Assembly: GCF_018070575.1 (NCBI RefSeq)
Contig: NZ_JAGPXN010000004.1
Location: 62,001-126,000 of the forward strand
DNA from: Micromonospora sp. C31
GTDB lineage: Bacteria > Actinomycetota > Actinomycetes > Mycobacteriales > Micromonosporaceae
Length of the DNA stretch: 64,000 nt
Direction of reading: 5' to 3'
The position numbers and the translations under genes were made by a program. Shown here piece by piece: positions 30,563 to 40,311 of this stretch. The notes under the pieces are model-generated. The model worked only from the letters and a program-made list of their open reading frames with translations, was not told the origin of the DNA and did no database searches. Every line of letters starts with the position of its first letter. Position 1 is the stretch's first letter.

Positions 30563-33385
30563 TCAGGACGCGGCGCCCTGGGTCTCGTCGGCCAGCGCCT
30601 CCGCGTACGCGACGAGTCGGGACGGCAGGTCCGTGCGGCGCTTCACGTCCAGCTTGCGGTAGACCCTGGTCAGGTGCTGCTCGACCGTGCTCACCGTGAT
30701 GAAGAGCTTGCTGGAGATCTGCCGGTTGGTGTGCCCCTGGGCGGCCAGCGCGGCGACCCGTCGTTCGGCGTCGCTCAGCCCGTCGTCCGGCTCCTGCAAC
30801 TCGGCGGCGGCCGGGTACGCCGGCAGCCCGCTGCCCGGCTCGCGGCGGATCAGCCGCTGGGCCAGCACCGACGCCCCGCAGTCCTGGGCGAGCTGGTAGG
30901 CCCGACGGACGAGCAGGCGGGCGCGGGCGGAGTCGCCGGCGCGTTGCAGCGTCTGGCCGGTGTCGCCGAGGGCCCGGACGAGCTCCAGCCGGTCGCCGCT
31001 GGACTGGAGCAGGTTGACCGCCTCGGAGAGCAGCTTGCGCCGGTGGTCCTGGGCGGCGGTCGTGGCGAGCAGCCGCAGCGTGCGGCCCCGGGTCCGGTCG
31101 TCCACCCCGTGCGGCACCCGCAGCTGTTCCTGGAGCAGCTGCGTGGCCTGCGTCTTGTTGCCGACGCTGAGTTGCACCCGGGCCAGCTCCAGCCGCCACG
31201 GGACCAGCCCGGCCGCGTCGATGCCCCAGGAGCGCATCAGCTCGCCGCACCGCCGCAGGTCGGTCGTGGCGGCGTGCGGCCGACGCACGGCCAGGTGGTG
31301 CCGGGCCCGGGCGGCCAGGTAGTGCAGACCCAGCGGAGTGCGGAACGTGCCGGGCGGGATCGGGTGGGCGAGCCACCGGTCGGCCTCGGAGAACCGGCCC
31401 GACTCGGTCGCGCAGGCGATCAGCGTGGCCAGCGGTCCGGCGACCGCCACTCCCCAGGCGGGGGCGGGCATGTCCTCCAGGGCCGCGCGGGCGTGGTGCT
31501 CGGCGCCCGGCAGGTCGCCGACGCGCAACGCCGCCTCCGCCCGGATCGCCCGGACGACGGCCCGCCAGCCCGGGGCGTGCTGGGCCACCGGCCGGCCGAG
31601 CAGCACGTCCCCCCACACGGTGGCCCGGTCGGACCGGCCCGCCCAGAGCAGCGCCAGCAGGGGGGCGGTCAGCAGACCCAGCGCGCCGTCGTCCGTGTGG
31701 TGACGCTGGAGGAGCTGCTCGGCGGTCGCCACGGTGTCGCTGTCGGCGGCCGGCGTCAGCGCGGTGCCGAGCACCGTCACCGCCTGGAGCAGTGGGCTGA
31801 TGGTGGTCGGCGCGCTCGCCGCCCGGCTCCAGGTGCTCGGGGTCTCCCGCACGGTGGCCAGGTGGTCCGGGTGGGAGAGGGATACCAGTAGCTGCATCAT
31901 CCGCAGGCGACCGGTCAGGGCGGTGGAGGCGTGCTCCTCGTCGGAGGAGAAGGCGCTGACCGCCTCGCTCGCCTCGTCCACCCGGCCCTGCCAGAGCAGG
32001 TAGGGCACGGCGGACAGGCCGGCGTCGGTGGACCAGCCGGCGGCCCGCGCCGTCTCCACCAGCTCGGTGAGTTGCCCGTTGACGGTCAACGGGTTGAGCT
32101 GCCAGCGGGCGTTGACCAGCATCTCGGTGGTGGCGGCCCGCTGCTGCGCGTCCACGGGTGCCCGGGAGACCAGACGCAGACAGCTGGCGGCCACGTCCGG
32201 CCGGCCCGACGCCAACGCGTGCCCGGCGGCGTCCTGGAGCACCTGCACCACCCAGGGCGCCCCCGCCGTGCCGGCTGCCACCAGGTGCTCGGCGACCACG
32301 CTCGGCTCGGCACCGTGCTCGTGCAGCACCTCGGCGGCCCGCTGGTGCAGGCTCCGCCGTTCCTCGGCCGACATGTCCCCCAGGATCGAGCGCAGGATGC
32401 GCGGGTGACGAAGCTGGTCGGACTCCATCAGACCCGAGGTGCGCAGCACCCGTACCGCCGGGACCGTGGACTCGGGCACCACGTCGAGGAGGTGACCGAG
32501 CAGTTCGACCGGCGTCGGCCGGTCGAGCACCGCCAGCGCCTGGGCCACCCGGCGCACCCCCGGTTCGTGCCGGTAGAGGCAACCGAGCACGGCCTGGTCG
32601 AACGCGTCACCGACGGCCGGGCCGTAGTCGTCGCCCACCCCACCGCTGGCCTGCTCCTCGAGCAGCGCCCGGGTGAGCAGCGGGTTGCCGCCGGTCATCC
32701 GTACACAACGTTCCGCCGTCCTGCGGACGTCGGCGTCGTCGGCGTCGCCACCGACCAGCCGGGCGACGGCGTCCACGCTCAGCGGCGACAGGCCGATGCG
32801 GGAGAAGTGCGGCTGGCTGAGCAGCTCGGCCCGGAACAGCGGGTGCGGCGGACGCAGCGTCGACGCCTCGGCGAGCACGAGCATGATGCGGGCGTGGCGC
32901 AGCCGGCGGGCCACGTAGAGGAGGCAGTGCAGCGAGGCCGGGTCCGCGTGGTGCACGTCGTCGACGGCGAGGACCAGGGGGCCGGTGCCGGTCAGGTCGA
33001 GCAGGGTGGCGAAGAGGCCGTGCAGCAGGGGTGCCCAGGCACGGTCGCTGTCGGCCGCCTCATCGCCGGGCTCGGGCAGCGGTGCGGCGAAGGTGGTGTC
33101 CCGCATCAGCTTCTCGACCCGGGCCGCCGCCTCCGGCGCGAGCCGTGCACTGTGGAACAGTTGCCCGACGACCCCCAGGTGCAGCCCGCGCTCCGCCCGG
33201 GAGCCGGCGGCGCTCATCACCTGCCCGCCGGCCCCCGCCGCCCATTCGCTGAACGAATCCAGCAGGCTCGTCTTGCCGCTTCCCACGGCGCCGGTGACCA
33301 GCGCGACGTGGCCTCGTTGTTGCTCCTCGCAGGCTTGGAACGCGCGCCGGAGACGGGTCGTCTGTTCCTCTTGCTGCACCAACAC
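30563..33385 (-). CDS. LAL-family LuxR transcriptional regulator
   Basis: 940 residues taking GTG at 33385, eleven bases after AGAAGGG; a second GTG at 33379 is possible, and the frame is open further upstream without a ribosome site. The P-loop TGAVGSGKT (about residues 31-39) and the AVDDVHHAD Walker B mark an ATPase domain; a long helical middle follows; the carboxy end has a LuxR helix-turn-helix (LSDAERRVAALAAQGHTNRQIS... TVEQHLTRVYRKLDV). LAL proteins usually activate the biosynthetic cluster they sit in. It is one of two such genes in tandem and converges with the glycosyltransferase gene. Direct target not visible. Confidence 0.93.
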   Translation of the reverse strand: MLVQQEEQTTRLRRAFQACEEQQRGHVALVTGAVGSGKTSLLDSFSEWAAGAGGQVMSAAGSRAERGLHLGVVGQLFHSARLAPEAAARVEKLMRDTTFAAPLPEPGDEAADSDRAWAPLLHGLFATLLDLTGTGPLVLAVDDVHHADPASLHCLLYVARRLRHARIMLVLAEASTLRPPHPLFRAELLSQPHFSRIGLSPLSVDAVARLVGGDADDADVRRTAERCVRMTGGNPLLTRALLEEQASGGVGDDYGPAVGDAFDQAVLGCLYRHEPGVRRVAQALAVLDRPTPVELLGHLLDVVPESTVPAVRVLRTSGLMESDQLRHPRILRSILGDMSAEERRSLHQRAAEVLHEHGAEPSVVAEHLVAAGTAGAPWVVQVLQDAAGHALASGRPDVAASCLRLVSRAPVDAQQRAATTEMLVNARWQLNPLTVNGQLTELVETARAAGWSTDAGLSAVPYLLWQGRVDEASEAVSAFSSDEEHASTALTGRLRMMQLLVSLSHPDHLATVRETPSTWSRAASAPTTISPLLQAVTVLGTALTPAADSDTVATAEQLLQRHHTDDGALGLLTAPLLALLWAGRSDRATVWGDVLLGRPVAQHAPGWRAVVRAIRAEAALRVGDLPGAEHHARAALEDMPAPAWGVAVAGPLATLIACATESGRFSEADRWLAHPIPPGTFRTPLGLHYLAARARHHLAVRRPHAATTDLRRCGELMRSWGIDAAGLVPWRLELARVQLSVGNKTQATQLLQEQLRVPHGVDDRTRGRTLRLLATTAAQDHRRKLLSEAVNLLQSSGDRLELVRALGDTGQTLQRAGDSARARLLVRRAYQLAQDCGASVLAQRLIRREPGSGLPAYPAAAELQEPDDGLSDAERRVAALAAQGHTNRQISSKLFITVSTVEQHLTRVYRKLDVKRRTDLPSRLVAYAEALADETQGAAS

Positions 33386-33995
33386 CAGCGTGTCAGCCCT
33401 TCTCGTACGCGGCGCGGAACCGGAGACCCCGGTGTTGCCGACGCCGCACCCCCTTGCCGGACAGCCGCCCCTCCACCCGTGTCTGCCGGGTAGGGGTGGA
33501 GCGCACCGGGCCGCCGTGCCGGGTGGACCTGAAATCTTCGCCGGACCGGGGTTTTCGCCGTACGGCCCGCGTGTTTCAGGCGAGTCTGGCACCGGGGCGG
33601 GTGTGCGACAACGGGCGCGAGACCCCATCGTTTCGCGCACAAACCTGCGGTCCTGGACCGCATGTAGGGGTTGCGCGAATCGTGATGAGGGGTGTCGGGG
33701 CCCGCCAGGCGGGGGAGACGGCGACCCGATGAGTGGCTGGTGTCGGGTGCGTAGCTCGATGGTGCCACACCGTGCTGCCCGACGCACGCCCCTCGGTACG
33801 GACAGTGGCCGGGAGCGGACGCGCGGCGACGATCGACGGAGGTGGCCGCCGGCCGGTCGTCGGGGCGCCGGGGACGGCGGAAGGACCGGTGGGGCGACGG
33901 CCCACACCCGGCGGCGACCAGGGTGAACGACGGCGGCCCCTGACGGCGGCGAGGGTCGGGTCGAGGGGGTGACCGGGGCGGAGGGCCGGCGACGG
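33386..33995 (-). other. Intergenic region between the two LAL regulators
   Basis: 610 bp with no gene I can support. Base composition is somewhat lower in GC around 33570-33690 than in the coding flanks, so the promoter of the downstream regulator probably lies there; no clear -35/-10 pair or long repeat was found. Confidence 0.5.
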
Positions 33996-36854
33996 TCAGC
34001 GCAGCCGAGGCCCGGAGTTCCTGGGGCCCGGGCCGCCCGAGGCCCGTGGCGGTGGCTCCAGGAGCGTCGCCCCGGGGCGGCTCAACCGCAGCCGGGCGGC
34101 CAGTTCGCTGCGCGAGTTGACGTCCAGCTTCCGGTAGACCCGGGTCAGCCGCTGCTCGATCGCGCTGACCGTCAGGAAGAGCTTCTCGGCGATCTCGCGG
34201 TTGGTGTGACCCTGCGCGGCCAGGATGGCCACCCGCGACTCCGCGTCGGTCAGTCCGTGGACCAGGACCGTCGTGTCGCGGTGGCCGTCGGCGGCACCGT
34301 TCCCGGCCATGGAGGCGCCGGGCCGCAGCATCGGGATGCCGCACTCCTCGGCGAGTTCCCGGGCCGACCGCGACGCGACGCGGGCCTGCCGCCGGTCGCC
34401 GGCCTGCTGGTAGGCGTGACCGAGGTCGGCCAGGTTGTGCGCCAGTTCCATCCGGTCGCCGCACTGCCGTAGCAGCCGGACGGCGCTGCGCAGGTGCGGG
34501 ATCCGGTCCGGTCCCTCCTCGGTGGCGGCCAGGACCCGCAGGGCGGCGGCCCGGTACCGGACGTGGACGGGCCGCAGCCGGGCCAACTCGTCGCGGACGA
34601 GCCTGCCGGCCTGCTGGCGGCGGCCCATGCGGAGCAACGCCCGGGCCGACTCGGTGCGCCACGGGACGAGGCCCGAGAAGTCCAGCCCCCACCGGTGCAT
34701 CAGCTGTCCGCAGAGCTGGAAGTCGGCCAGTGCGGCCTCCGGGCTGCCCGCGGCGAGGGCGTGCATCCCGCGCGCCTGCAGGTAGTGCAGCCCGATCGGC
34801 GTCTCGAACAGCGCCGGCGGCACCGGCACCTGGAGGCAGGCCGCCGCCGCGTCGAGTTGGTCCATGAAGGTGAGGGCCCGGATGCGGACGGCGAGCGGTA
34901 TCCCGATCACCACGCCCCAGCCCTTCGGCGAGAGCTGCCCCAGCGCCTCGTCGGCCAGCTTGTCGGCTCGGGAGAGGTCACCGAGCCGTCCGGCGACGGT
35001 CGCCCGCAGGGCGGTGAGCAGAGCCGAGGGGGTGGGGTAGCGCGGGGTGGCGGGGTCACGGCCCAGCCGGTCGCACCAGTCGTCGGCCAGGTCCAGCCGA
35101 TCGGCGTAGATGATGGCGATGAGGGCGCAGACGGCGGTCCACATGTTGCGTTCGTCGTCCAGCCCGGTGGTCGACAGCGTCCGCTCGGCCTGCTCGACCG
35201 CGCCGGCGTCACCGCGGTCGAGTACGGCGGACAGCAGGGTGGCTCCCTCGATCCCGCGCTTGACCTGGGCCAGCGTGAGCGGGTCCCGCCCGGCCATGGT
35301 GGGCGCGGGGCGGTCGACCATCACCCCGGGGTAGAGGGTCGACATCCAGCCCGTGATGACGAGCAGTTCGGCGGCGGAGCGCGGGTCGGCGCTGTCCGCC
35401 CGTTCGCTCAGGTGGTTGACCAGCTCGACGGCCTCCTCGATCTCACCGTGCCAGAGGAGGTACTGGATGGGACCGGCGGCCTGCTGGCTGCCGAGGTGCC
35501 CGGCGCGGATGGCGGTGACGACGCCGACGAGGTGGGGAATCGCGGCCTGCGGGTCGAGCCGCCACTCGGCGCGGGCCAGCGCGGAACGAATCCGCGCCCG
35601 CAGGCGTTCGCTGGCGCAACCCCGGTGCGCGCGGCGCAGGTACCGCAGGGCGTTCTCCACCTCGCCGTCGAGCAACTCCTGCTCACCGGCGTCCAACAGG
35701 GTCTGCGCCATCCATGGCTCGGCCAGCTCGTCGATCCCGACCAGGTGTGGCGCGACGCGGACCGGGGGCGCGCCGTCGTCGTGCAGCAGGCAGGCCGCCT
35801 CCAGGTGCAGCCGTGCGCGTTCCTCGGCGGTCATCCCCTCCATCACGGCCTGGCTCACCGCCGGGTGGCGCAACCCCTGCTCGGTGATCAGCCCCGCGCT
35901 GGTCGAGTCGTCGATCGCGTCCAGCGCGGCCCGGAACCGGGCGTCGACGAGGTGGGGCAGCAGGCTGCCGTGCAACGGTTCGCCGGTCACGGCGAGCACC
36001 CGGGCGGCGTTGAGCACCAGGTGGTCGCAGCGGTACAGGCAGTTCAGCACCGCCTCCCGGAACGACTCCCCGACGGCGGGGTGGTCGGTGGGCCGGGGCG
36101 CCGCGGCCTGGTCCTCGGCGAGCGCCTGCGCCAGCAGGGGGTTGCCACCACTGATCCGGTGGCTCTCCGCGGCGATGGACCGGGCGACCGGAACGCCGAG
36201 CCGCTGGGCGAGCAGCTGGAACGTGCCGTCGGGGGTGAGCAGGGGCAGCCGGATGCGGTGCAGCCTCGCGGGTTGCAGCAGTTCGGCGTGCACGTCGGGC
36301 CGCCACGGCCTGGTACGCGGCGCCTCGGTCAGGACGATCAGCACGGGCAGGCCGGAGATCCGTCGGGCCACGTAGTCGAGGCAACGCAACGACGGCACGT
36401 CGGCGTGGTGGATGTCGTCGACCGCGATGACCAGCGGTCCCCGCGTGGTCATCTCGAGCAGGGCCCCACCGATCGCGGCGGTGCTCAGGGCGGTGCTCTC
36501 GTCGTCGGTGTCGTCGGCGTCGGCCCAGGTGAGGGCGCCCTCGTCCAGCAGCCGGCCGAGGCGGGCCCAGGTGTCCGGGCTGCCGGCCCCGCTCAGCGGG
36601 GCCGCCCGGACGAGTTGTCGGACGACCTCCAGCGGGACGGTGCGTTCGGCGCGGGACGCGCTCGCGCCGAGGACGCGTGCCCCGGAGTCGCAGGCCTGCC
36701 GGGCGAAGGTCTGCAACAGGGTGGTCTTGCCGATGCCGACCGGACCGGTCAGCACGGTCACCGTCCGGTTCGTCGGCGTGGCGCCGCCCCGGAACAGGTC
36801 CGCGAGCCGGCCCTCCAGCAGGCTCAGCTGGCACGACCGTTCGGTCAGTTCCAT
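33996..36854 (-). CDS. LAL-family LuxR transcriptional regulator (second copy)
   Basis: 952 residues; ATG at 36854 preceded by GGAGG at eight bases, preferred over the longer open frame upstream, which has no family similarity. Walker A is TGPVGIGKTT (about 36-45), Walker B AVDDIHHAD, and the carboxy terminus has a LuxR helix-turn-helix (LTDAESRVAILAAQGHTNREIAEKL ... EQRLTRVYRKLDV). It is clearly homologous to, but well diverged from, the regulator just downstream, so this is an old duplication or two separate acquisitions. Likely a pathway-specific activator of the polyketide genes. It is transcribed away from a large AT-rich intergenic region, which should hold its promoter. Confidence 0.93.
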   Translation of the reverse strand: MELTERSCQLSLLEGRLADLFRGGATPTNRTVTVLTGPVGIGKTTLLQTFARQACDSGARVLGASASRAERTVPLEVVRQLVRAAPLSGAGSPDTWARLGRLLDEGALTWADADDTDDESTALSTAAIGGALLEMTTRGPLVIAVDDIHHADVPSLRCLDYVARRISGLPVLIVLTEAPRTRPWRPDVHAELLQPARLHRIRLPLLTPDGTFQLLAQRLGVPVARSIAAESHRISGGNPLLAQALAEDQAAAPRPTDHPAVGESFREAVLNCLYRCDHLVLNAARVLAVTGEPLHGSLLPHLVDARFRAALDAIDDSTSAGLITEQGLRHPAVSQAVMEGMTAEERARLHLEAACLLHDDGAPPVRVAPHLVGIDELAEPWMAQTLLDAGEQELLDGEVENALRYLRRAHRGCASERLRARIRSALARAEWRLDPQAAIPHLVGVVTAIRAGHLGSQQAAGPIQYLLWHGEIEEAVELVNHLSERADSADPRSAAELLVITGWMSTLYPGVMVDRPAPTMAGRDPLTLAQVKRGIEGATLLSAVLDRGDAGAVEQAERTLSTTGLDDERNMWTAVCALIAIIYADRLDLADDWCDRLGRDPATPRYPTPSALLTALRATVAGRLGDLSRADKLADEALGQLSPKGWGVVIGIPLAVRIRALTFMDQLDAAAACLQVPVPPALFETPIGLHYLQARGMHALAAGSPEAALADFQLCGQLMHRWGLDFSGLVPWRTESARALLRMGRRQQAGRLVRDELARLRPVHVRYRAAALRVLAATEEGPDRIPHLRSAVRLLRQCGDRMELAHNLADLGHAYQQAGDRRQARVASRSARELAEECGIPMLRPGASMAGNGAADGHRDTTVLVHGLTDAESRVAILAAQGHTNREIAEKLFLTVSAIEQRLTRVYRKLDVNSRSELAARLRLSRPGATLLEPPPRASGGPGPRNSGPRLR

Positions 36855-38231
36855 CGACGTGGCCTCCGAGGGAGCGCACGGCCCGCAGTCACCGGACGGG
36901 CCGCCCGCCCTGCGCGGCCCTGAAGCTCGACGAAATCGGAGACCGGCAATTCTTGACCCATTCCAGTATTGGTAAATATAGACGACCATCGAACGCGGTC
37001 GGTGAACCATCGACCGACTTGACCGGCTGGTGACTTCGACTTGCGCCCCTGCCGGCCCCGGCGATAATTCTCCGACCCCTCCGGGTCGGTCTCCCCTATC
37101 GACCACCGTGATGGTGGGAGTATGGCAGTTCGGCAATTGGGCGGCAAGCCGAGGTTTGTAAAGGATGGGCAAACATCGGTTGCAGCGACCGCCGACCCGG
37201 ATGTGCCCTCCGCCTCGGTTGACAGCGGAAAGTCGCCGACTGGCGTCGTAACGTGACAGAGCGCTCTCGCGGCCCCATTGGTGCCGCTTTTCTGCCCCGC
37301 TCGGCGATTGGCGGACGCGGTTTCGCGTGCTAGACACGCCCGGTTCGCGGCACTGTTCGTGGCTACGGCGGCGCCCGGTCCGCCGGCCCGCCGGGCCGGC
37401 ATCGTTCGTTGTCGATCGACTGGCCTGGCTTAGTCCCGGCTGGTGGGACGCGCCCCAAGGCCAGCGGCGTAGGCGCTGCTCAACTCGGTGTCGGCGCGTC
37501 GCCCCCCGGCCCGACGCGAGGTCGCCGTAGCGTCGGGGCCGGTGCCGACGGCGCATCGGCCGGGCCGCCCCGGACTCCGGTGGGCTGCCCCCGTCCCCGG
37601 TGGGCGGCCCGGCAATTACCGACGAATCTCGAATTGTTGCGGGGTGAAGCATCGCGTGCCCGAAGTGCGATCGGCGACTGCCCGGGCGGGGTGGCCGGAT
37701 CGGGAGCCGCCGCGTCGCTCCGGGGGTGCACCCGATTCGGACGTTTGGGAAATTAAACGATTATGTTGTTAAAAAAGAATTATGTGTCCACGGCCCGTCG
37801 ATAAGCAAAGGCGTCGTTGCGTGGCCGGACTGCAGCAATTGCCGACTGGTGGTTTGCGTCAATGCGACGGTGGTCCGTCCGCGTCTCCTGAAACAGTCCG
37901 CGCCAATTTCGGGTCTCAATGTCCCCAGTTGTCGCGACACCGCTGAGTCTCCAGAGTGTCGGCGACCGGAAAGGGCGGCCGGGTCGGCCATCGCCGGAGC
38001 CGACGCGGCATCCGGTCCTACCTGGCCGGTCAGCCCGGGCAGGGGATCGCGACGCGGTGGCTAGGGGTTGTGTCGGGACGATAACCCAGCCTAATTTCGG
38101 GGCATCCGTTTCCAACGTCGAGATGGCCGGATATGGGGCCGTGCGGCTTCATGACCTGAAGGGCTCTGTGGCGTCGTGATGTCCCAACTGCTGCCGCGAC
38201 TCGTCGACGTCCTCCGCAGGGGATAGCGGAG
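36855..38231. other. Large AT-rich intergenic region (1.4 kb)
   Basis: 1377 bp between divergently transcribed genes. It has distinct low-GC patches (about 36940-36990, 37085-37160, 37610-37640 and especially 37738-37815, with TTAAACGATTATG and TTAAAAAAG) in a genome that is otherwise above 70% GC. A TTGACC hexamer at 36953 with an AT-rich stretch 15-17 bases later is a plausible but unproven promoter. Short frames such as 37726-38064 lack a ribosome site and family similarity. Likely the regulatory region for the LAL gene and the ligase-like gene, or the scar of a lost gene. Confidence 0.55.
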
Positions 38232-39611
38232 ATGACACTGCTGCCGGCGCTGCGGGGATTCGGCGCGGATCGGGCCGACGCGGTGCAGGTGGCCGGCCGT
38301 GGCCTCTCCAGTGAGGCCCTGCTCGGCTGCGTCACCGCCGTCGCCGACCGGATCAGGGGCGCGGGCGCGGTCGCGGTCGACGGCACACCGAGCCTGGAGA
38401 CGGTGGTCGGCATGCTCGGCGCCGTCCACGCGGGTGTCCCGCTCGTGCCGCTGCCCCCCGACGCCGACGAGTGCGAACGCCGCCGCATCCTGCGGCAGTC
38501 CGGCGCGACGCTGCTCCTCGGCCGGGACCTGTCCGACACCCACCGGCTGCCCACGGTCCCGGTCGACCTGCGCCAGCGCTCATCGACGCACCATCCCGAG
38601 CCGGCGCCCGGCACCGACGCGGTCATCCTCTACACCGGGGGCGCCGGTGGACCGCCGCGCGGGGTACGCATCTCACGTCGCGCCATCGCTGCCGACCTCG
38701 ATCTGCTGGCCCAGGCCTGGCGGTGGAGCGAGGACGACACCGTGGTCCAGGGCACCCCGCTGTTCCGGGCGTACGGCCTGGTCGTCGGCCTGCTCGGTGC
38801 GTTGCGGGTCGGCAGTCGCTTCGTCCACCTCGACCGCGACGCCGCCGCGGGACCGGTCGGCACCATGTACCTGGCGTTGCCCGGCCAGTGGGCGCGCATC
38901 GCACGGAACAGCCGGTGGGCCCGGTCGCTGTCCGCGGCGCGCATCCTGATCTCCGCGGACGCCCCCCTGCCCGGCGCCGTGGCCGAGCGACTCCGGCTGC
39001 TCACCTCGCACTCACCCGTGCAGGCGTACGGCACCACGGAGACGCTCATCGCGCTGACCGGGCGGGCCGACGACCGTACCGTCGCCGGTGCCGTCGGCAC
39101 CCCCCTGCCCGGCGTGCAGACCCAGGTGCTGGACCGCGCGGCCCGCCCCGTGCCGGCCGACGGCGAGTCGGTCGGCGAGTTGAGCGTCTGCGGCCCGACG
39201 CTGTTCAGCGGCTACGTCGGGGGCGGTCAGGGCGTCGCCGCCGGTCACTGGCACGCCACCGGCGACCTGGCCAGCGTGGCCGCCGACGGCTCGTACCGGA
39301 TCATCGGGCGGTGCGGGCTCGACGTGGTGCACAGCCGGGGCCGGCGGATGCCCGCCGGGCAGATCGAGGAGGCGTTGCTGAGCCACCCCGGGGTCCGCGA
39401 CGCGGCTGTCGTCGGCACGCCGCACCACGCGCTCGGCGAGCAGGTCACGGCGTACGTCGTCGCCGAGGGGCTGAGCGCGCAGGTGCTCATCGACCACGTC
39501 GGTCGGCACCTTTCGGCGGGGCAACGGCCCCGGCGGGTGCACTTCGTCGACGAACTGCCGCGCAGCGCGCTCGGCCGGATCAGGAAGTCCCTGCTGATCG
39601 CCGCCGGCTGA
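38232..39611 (+). CDS. Acyl-CoA ligase (MatB-like) paralogue with degenerate catalytic motifs
   Basis: 459 residues from ATG after AGGGG at eight bases. It aligns along its length with the MatB-like protein at 40971-42380 (for example LETVVGMLGAVHAGVPLVPLP and the YGTTET motif). The adenylate-forming motifs are altered: the P-loop TSGTTGxPKG reads TGGAGGPPRG, the A8 loop DLIKSGGY reads DVVHSRGR, and the catalytic Lys of PRxxxGK is Arg (PRSALGRIRK). The frame is intact, so this is not a simple pseudogene. It may be an inactive or re-purposed paralogue, or an enzyme with relaxed function; I infer reduced ligase activity. It follows the AT-rich intergenic region and is followed by a convergent cold-shock gene. 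Confidence 0.8.
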   Translation: MTLLPALRGFGADRADAVQVAGRGLSSEALLGCVTAVADRIRGAGAVAVDGTPSLETVVGMLGAVHAGVPLVPLPPDADECERRRILRQSGATLLLGRDLSDTHRLPTVPVDLRQRSSTHHPEPAPGTDAVILYTGGAGGPPRGVRISRRAIAADLDLLAQAWRWSEDDTVVQGTPLFRAYGLVVGLLGALRVGSRFVHLDRDAAAGPVGTMYLALPGQWARIARNSRWARSLSAARILISADAPLPGAVAERLRLLTSHSPVQAYGTTETLIALTGRADDRTVAGAVGTPLPGVQTQVLDRAARPVPADGESVGELSVCGPTLFSGYVGGGQGVAAGHWHATGDLASVAADGSYRIIGRCGLDVVHSRGRRMPAGQIEEALLSHPGVRDAAVVGTPHHALGEQVTAYVVAEGLSAQVLIDHVGRHLSAGQRPRRVHFVDELPRSALGRIRKSLLIAAG

Positions 39612-39657
39612 GCCGATGGGACAGCGACGGGCGGCCTCCACCCGGCTCCCGCGTCGG

Positions 39658-40137
39658 TCAGCCTTCCACCCAGCCGTGCCGTCGGGCCAGGTCCAGCATG
39701 CGGGCGCGCACCGCCACTATCTGCGCCCCGGTCAGGTCCGACACGGACGTCACCAGCGCCTCGGTGGTCTCGGCGCAGAAGGCCCGCTCGGAGAGCACGT
39801 CGCACAGGCCCTCGTCGTCCTCGGTGCCACCGGCGGCCTGTCCGCTGTCCCGGCTGCGCCCGCCGGTGACCGCCACCCCGGCCCGGGCCGGCGCCGCGGC
39901 GCCGGCCGCCGCGTTCCGCTCCGCGCCCGCTGGGGCGCCGACCACCCGCACCAGCACGGCCTTGGGGCCGCGGTCGGTCCCCACCGCCTCATACTCGACG
40001 GGGACACCGGGCATCAACGCCCACTTGTCGCCGTCCAGCATGTTCGCGTGCACGAACACGTCGTCGCTGCCGTCGTCCGGGGCGATGAACCCGTAGCCCC
40101 GCACCTCGTCGAACCGCACCACCTTGCCAGTGAGCAT
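39658..40137 (-). CDS. Cold-shock domain protein with C-terminal extension
   Basis: 159 residues. Residues 1-66 form a CspA-type OB fold with RNP1-like GYGFIAP and RNP2-like VFVHA, which bind single-stranded nucleic acid. An alanine-rich linker (about 67-100) leads to a C-terminal helical part (DLTGAQIVAVRARMLDLARR) that canonical 65-70 residue cold-shock proteins lack. ATG follows GGGAAAG. Probably an RNA chaperone unrelated to the polyketide pathway. It is divergent from the PPTase gene. Confidence 0.9.
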   Translation of the reverse strand: MLTGKVVRFDEVRGYGFIAPDDGSDDVFVHANMLDGDKWALMPGVPVEYEAVGTDRGPKAVLVRVVGAPAGAERNAAAGAAAPARAGVAVTGGRSRDSGQAAGGTEDDEGLCDVLSERAFCAETTEALVTSVSDLTGAQIVAVRARMLDLARRHGWVEG

Positions 40138-40297
40138 CGCTTTCCCGCATCCATCCGACCCAAAATCCGCGTGCCCCGCCCGTGGAACCGGGACCCGCCC
40201 CCAGACTGGCAGCCGCCCGCGTGGCCCGGCACCCGTACCCGACCCCTATGGTGCACCGTACCGCCCACGCCGCGACGGCGCGGGCCGCCACACCGCC

Positions 40298-40303
40298 TAG
40301 CAT
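40298..40303 (+). promoter_or_regulatory. -10 element (TAGCAT) for a leaderless PPTase transcript
   Basis: TAGCAT fits the TANNNT -10 consensus and ends eight bases before the GTG start of the PPTase, with no ribosome-binding sequence between. This is the layout of leaderless actinobacterial genes. Confidence 0.55.
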
Positions 40304-40311
40304 CGGCGAAC

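Noticed and set aside
33760..33800. Possible tRNA-like stretch
   Set aside because: No complete cloverleaf with acceptor and anticodon stems could be drawn; no tRNA or rRNA found elsewhere.
33386..33907. 174-residue amino-terminal extension of the first LAL regulator
   Set aside because: Arg/Pro-rich, unlike any LAL protein, and no ribosome site; the P-loop is at the usual distance from the GTG at 33385.
36855..37652. 266-residue amino-terminal extension of the second LAL regulator
   Set aside because: The ATG at 36854 has GGAGG at eight bases and gives the usual LAL length.
37726..38064. 112-codon frame in the AT-rich region
   Set aside because: No ribosome site, no recognisable family, and cysteine/arginine composition typical of non-coding frames.
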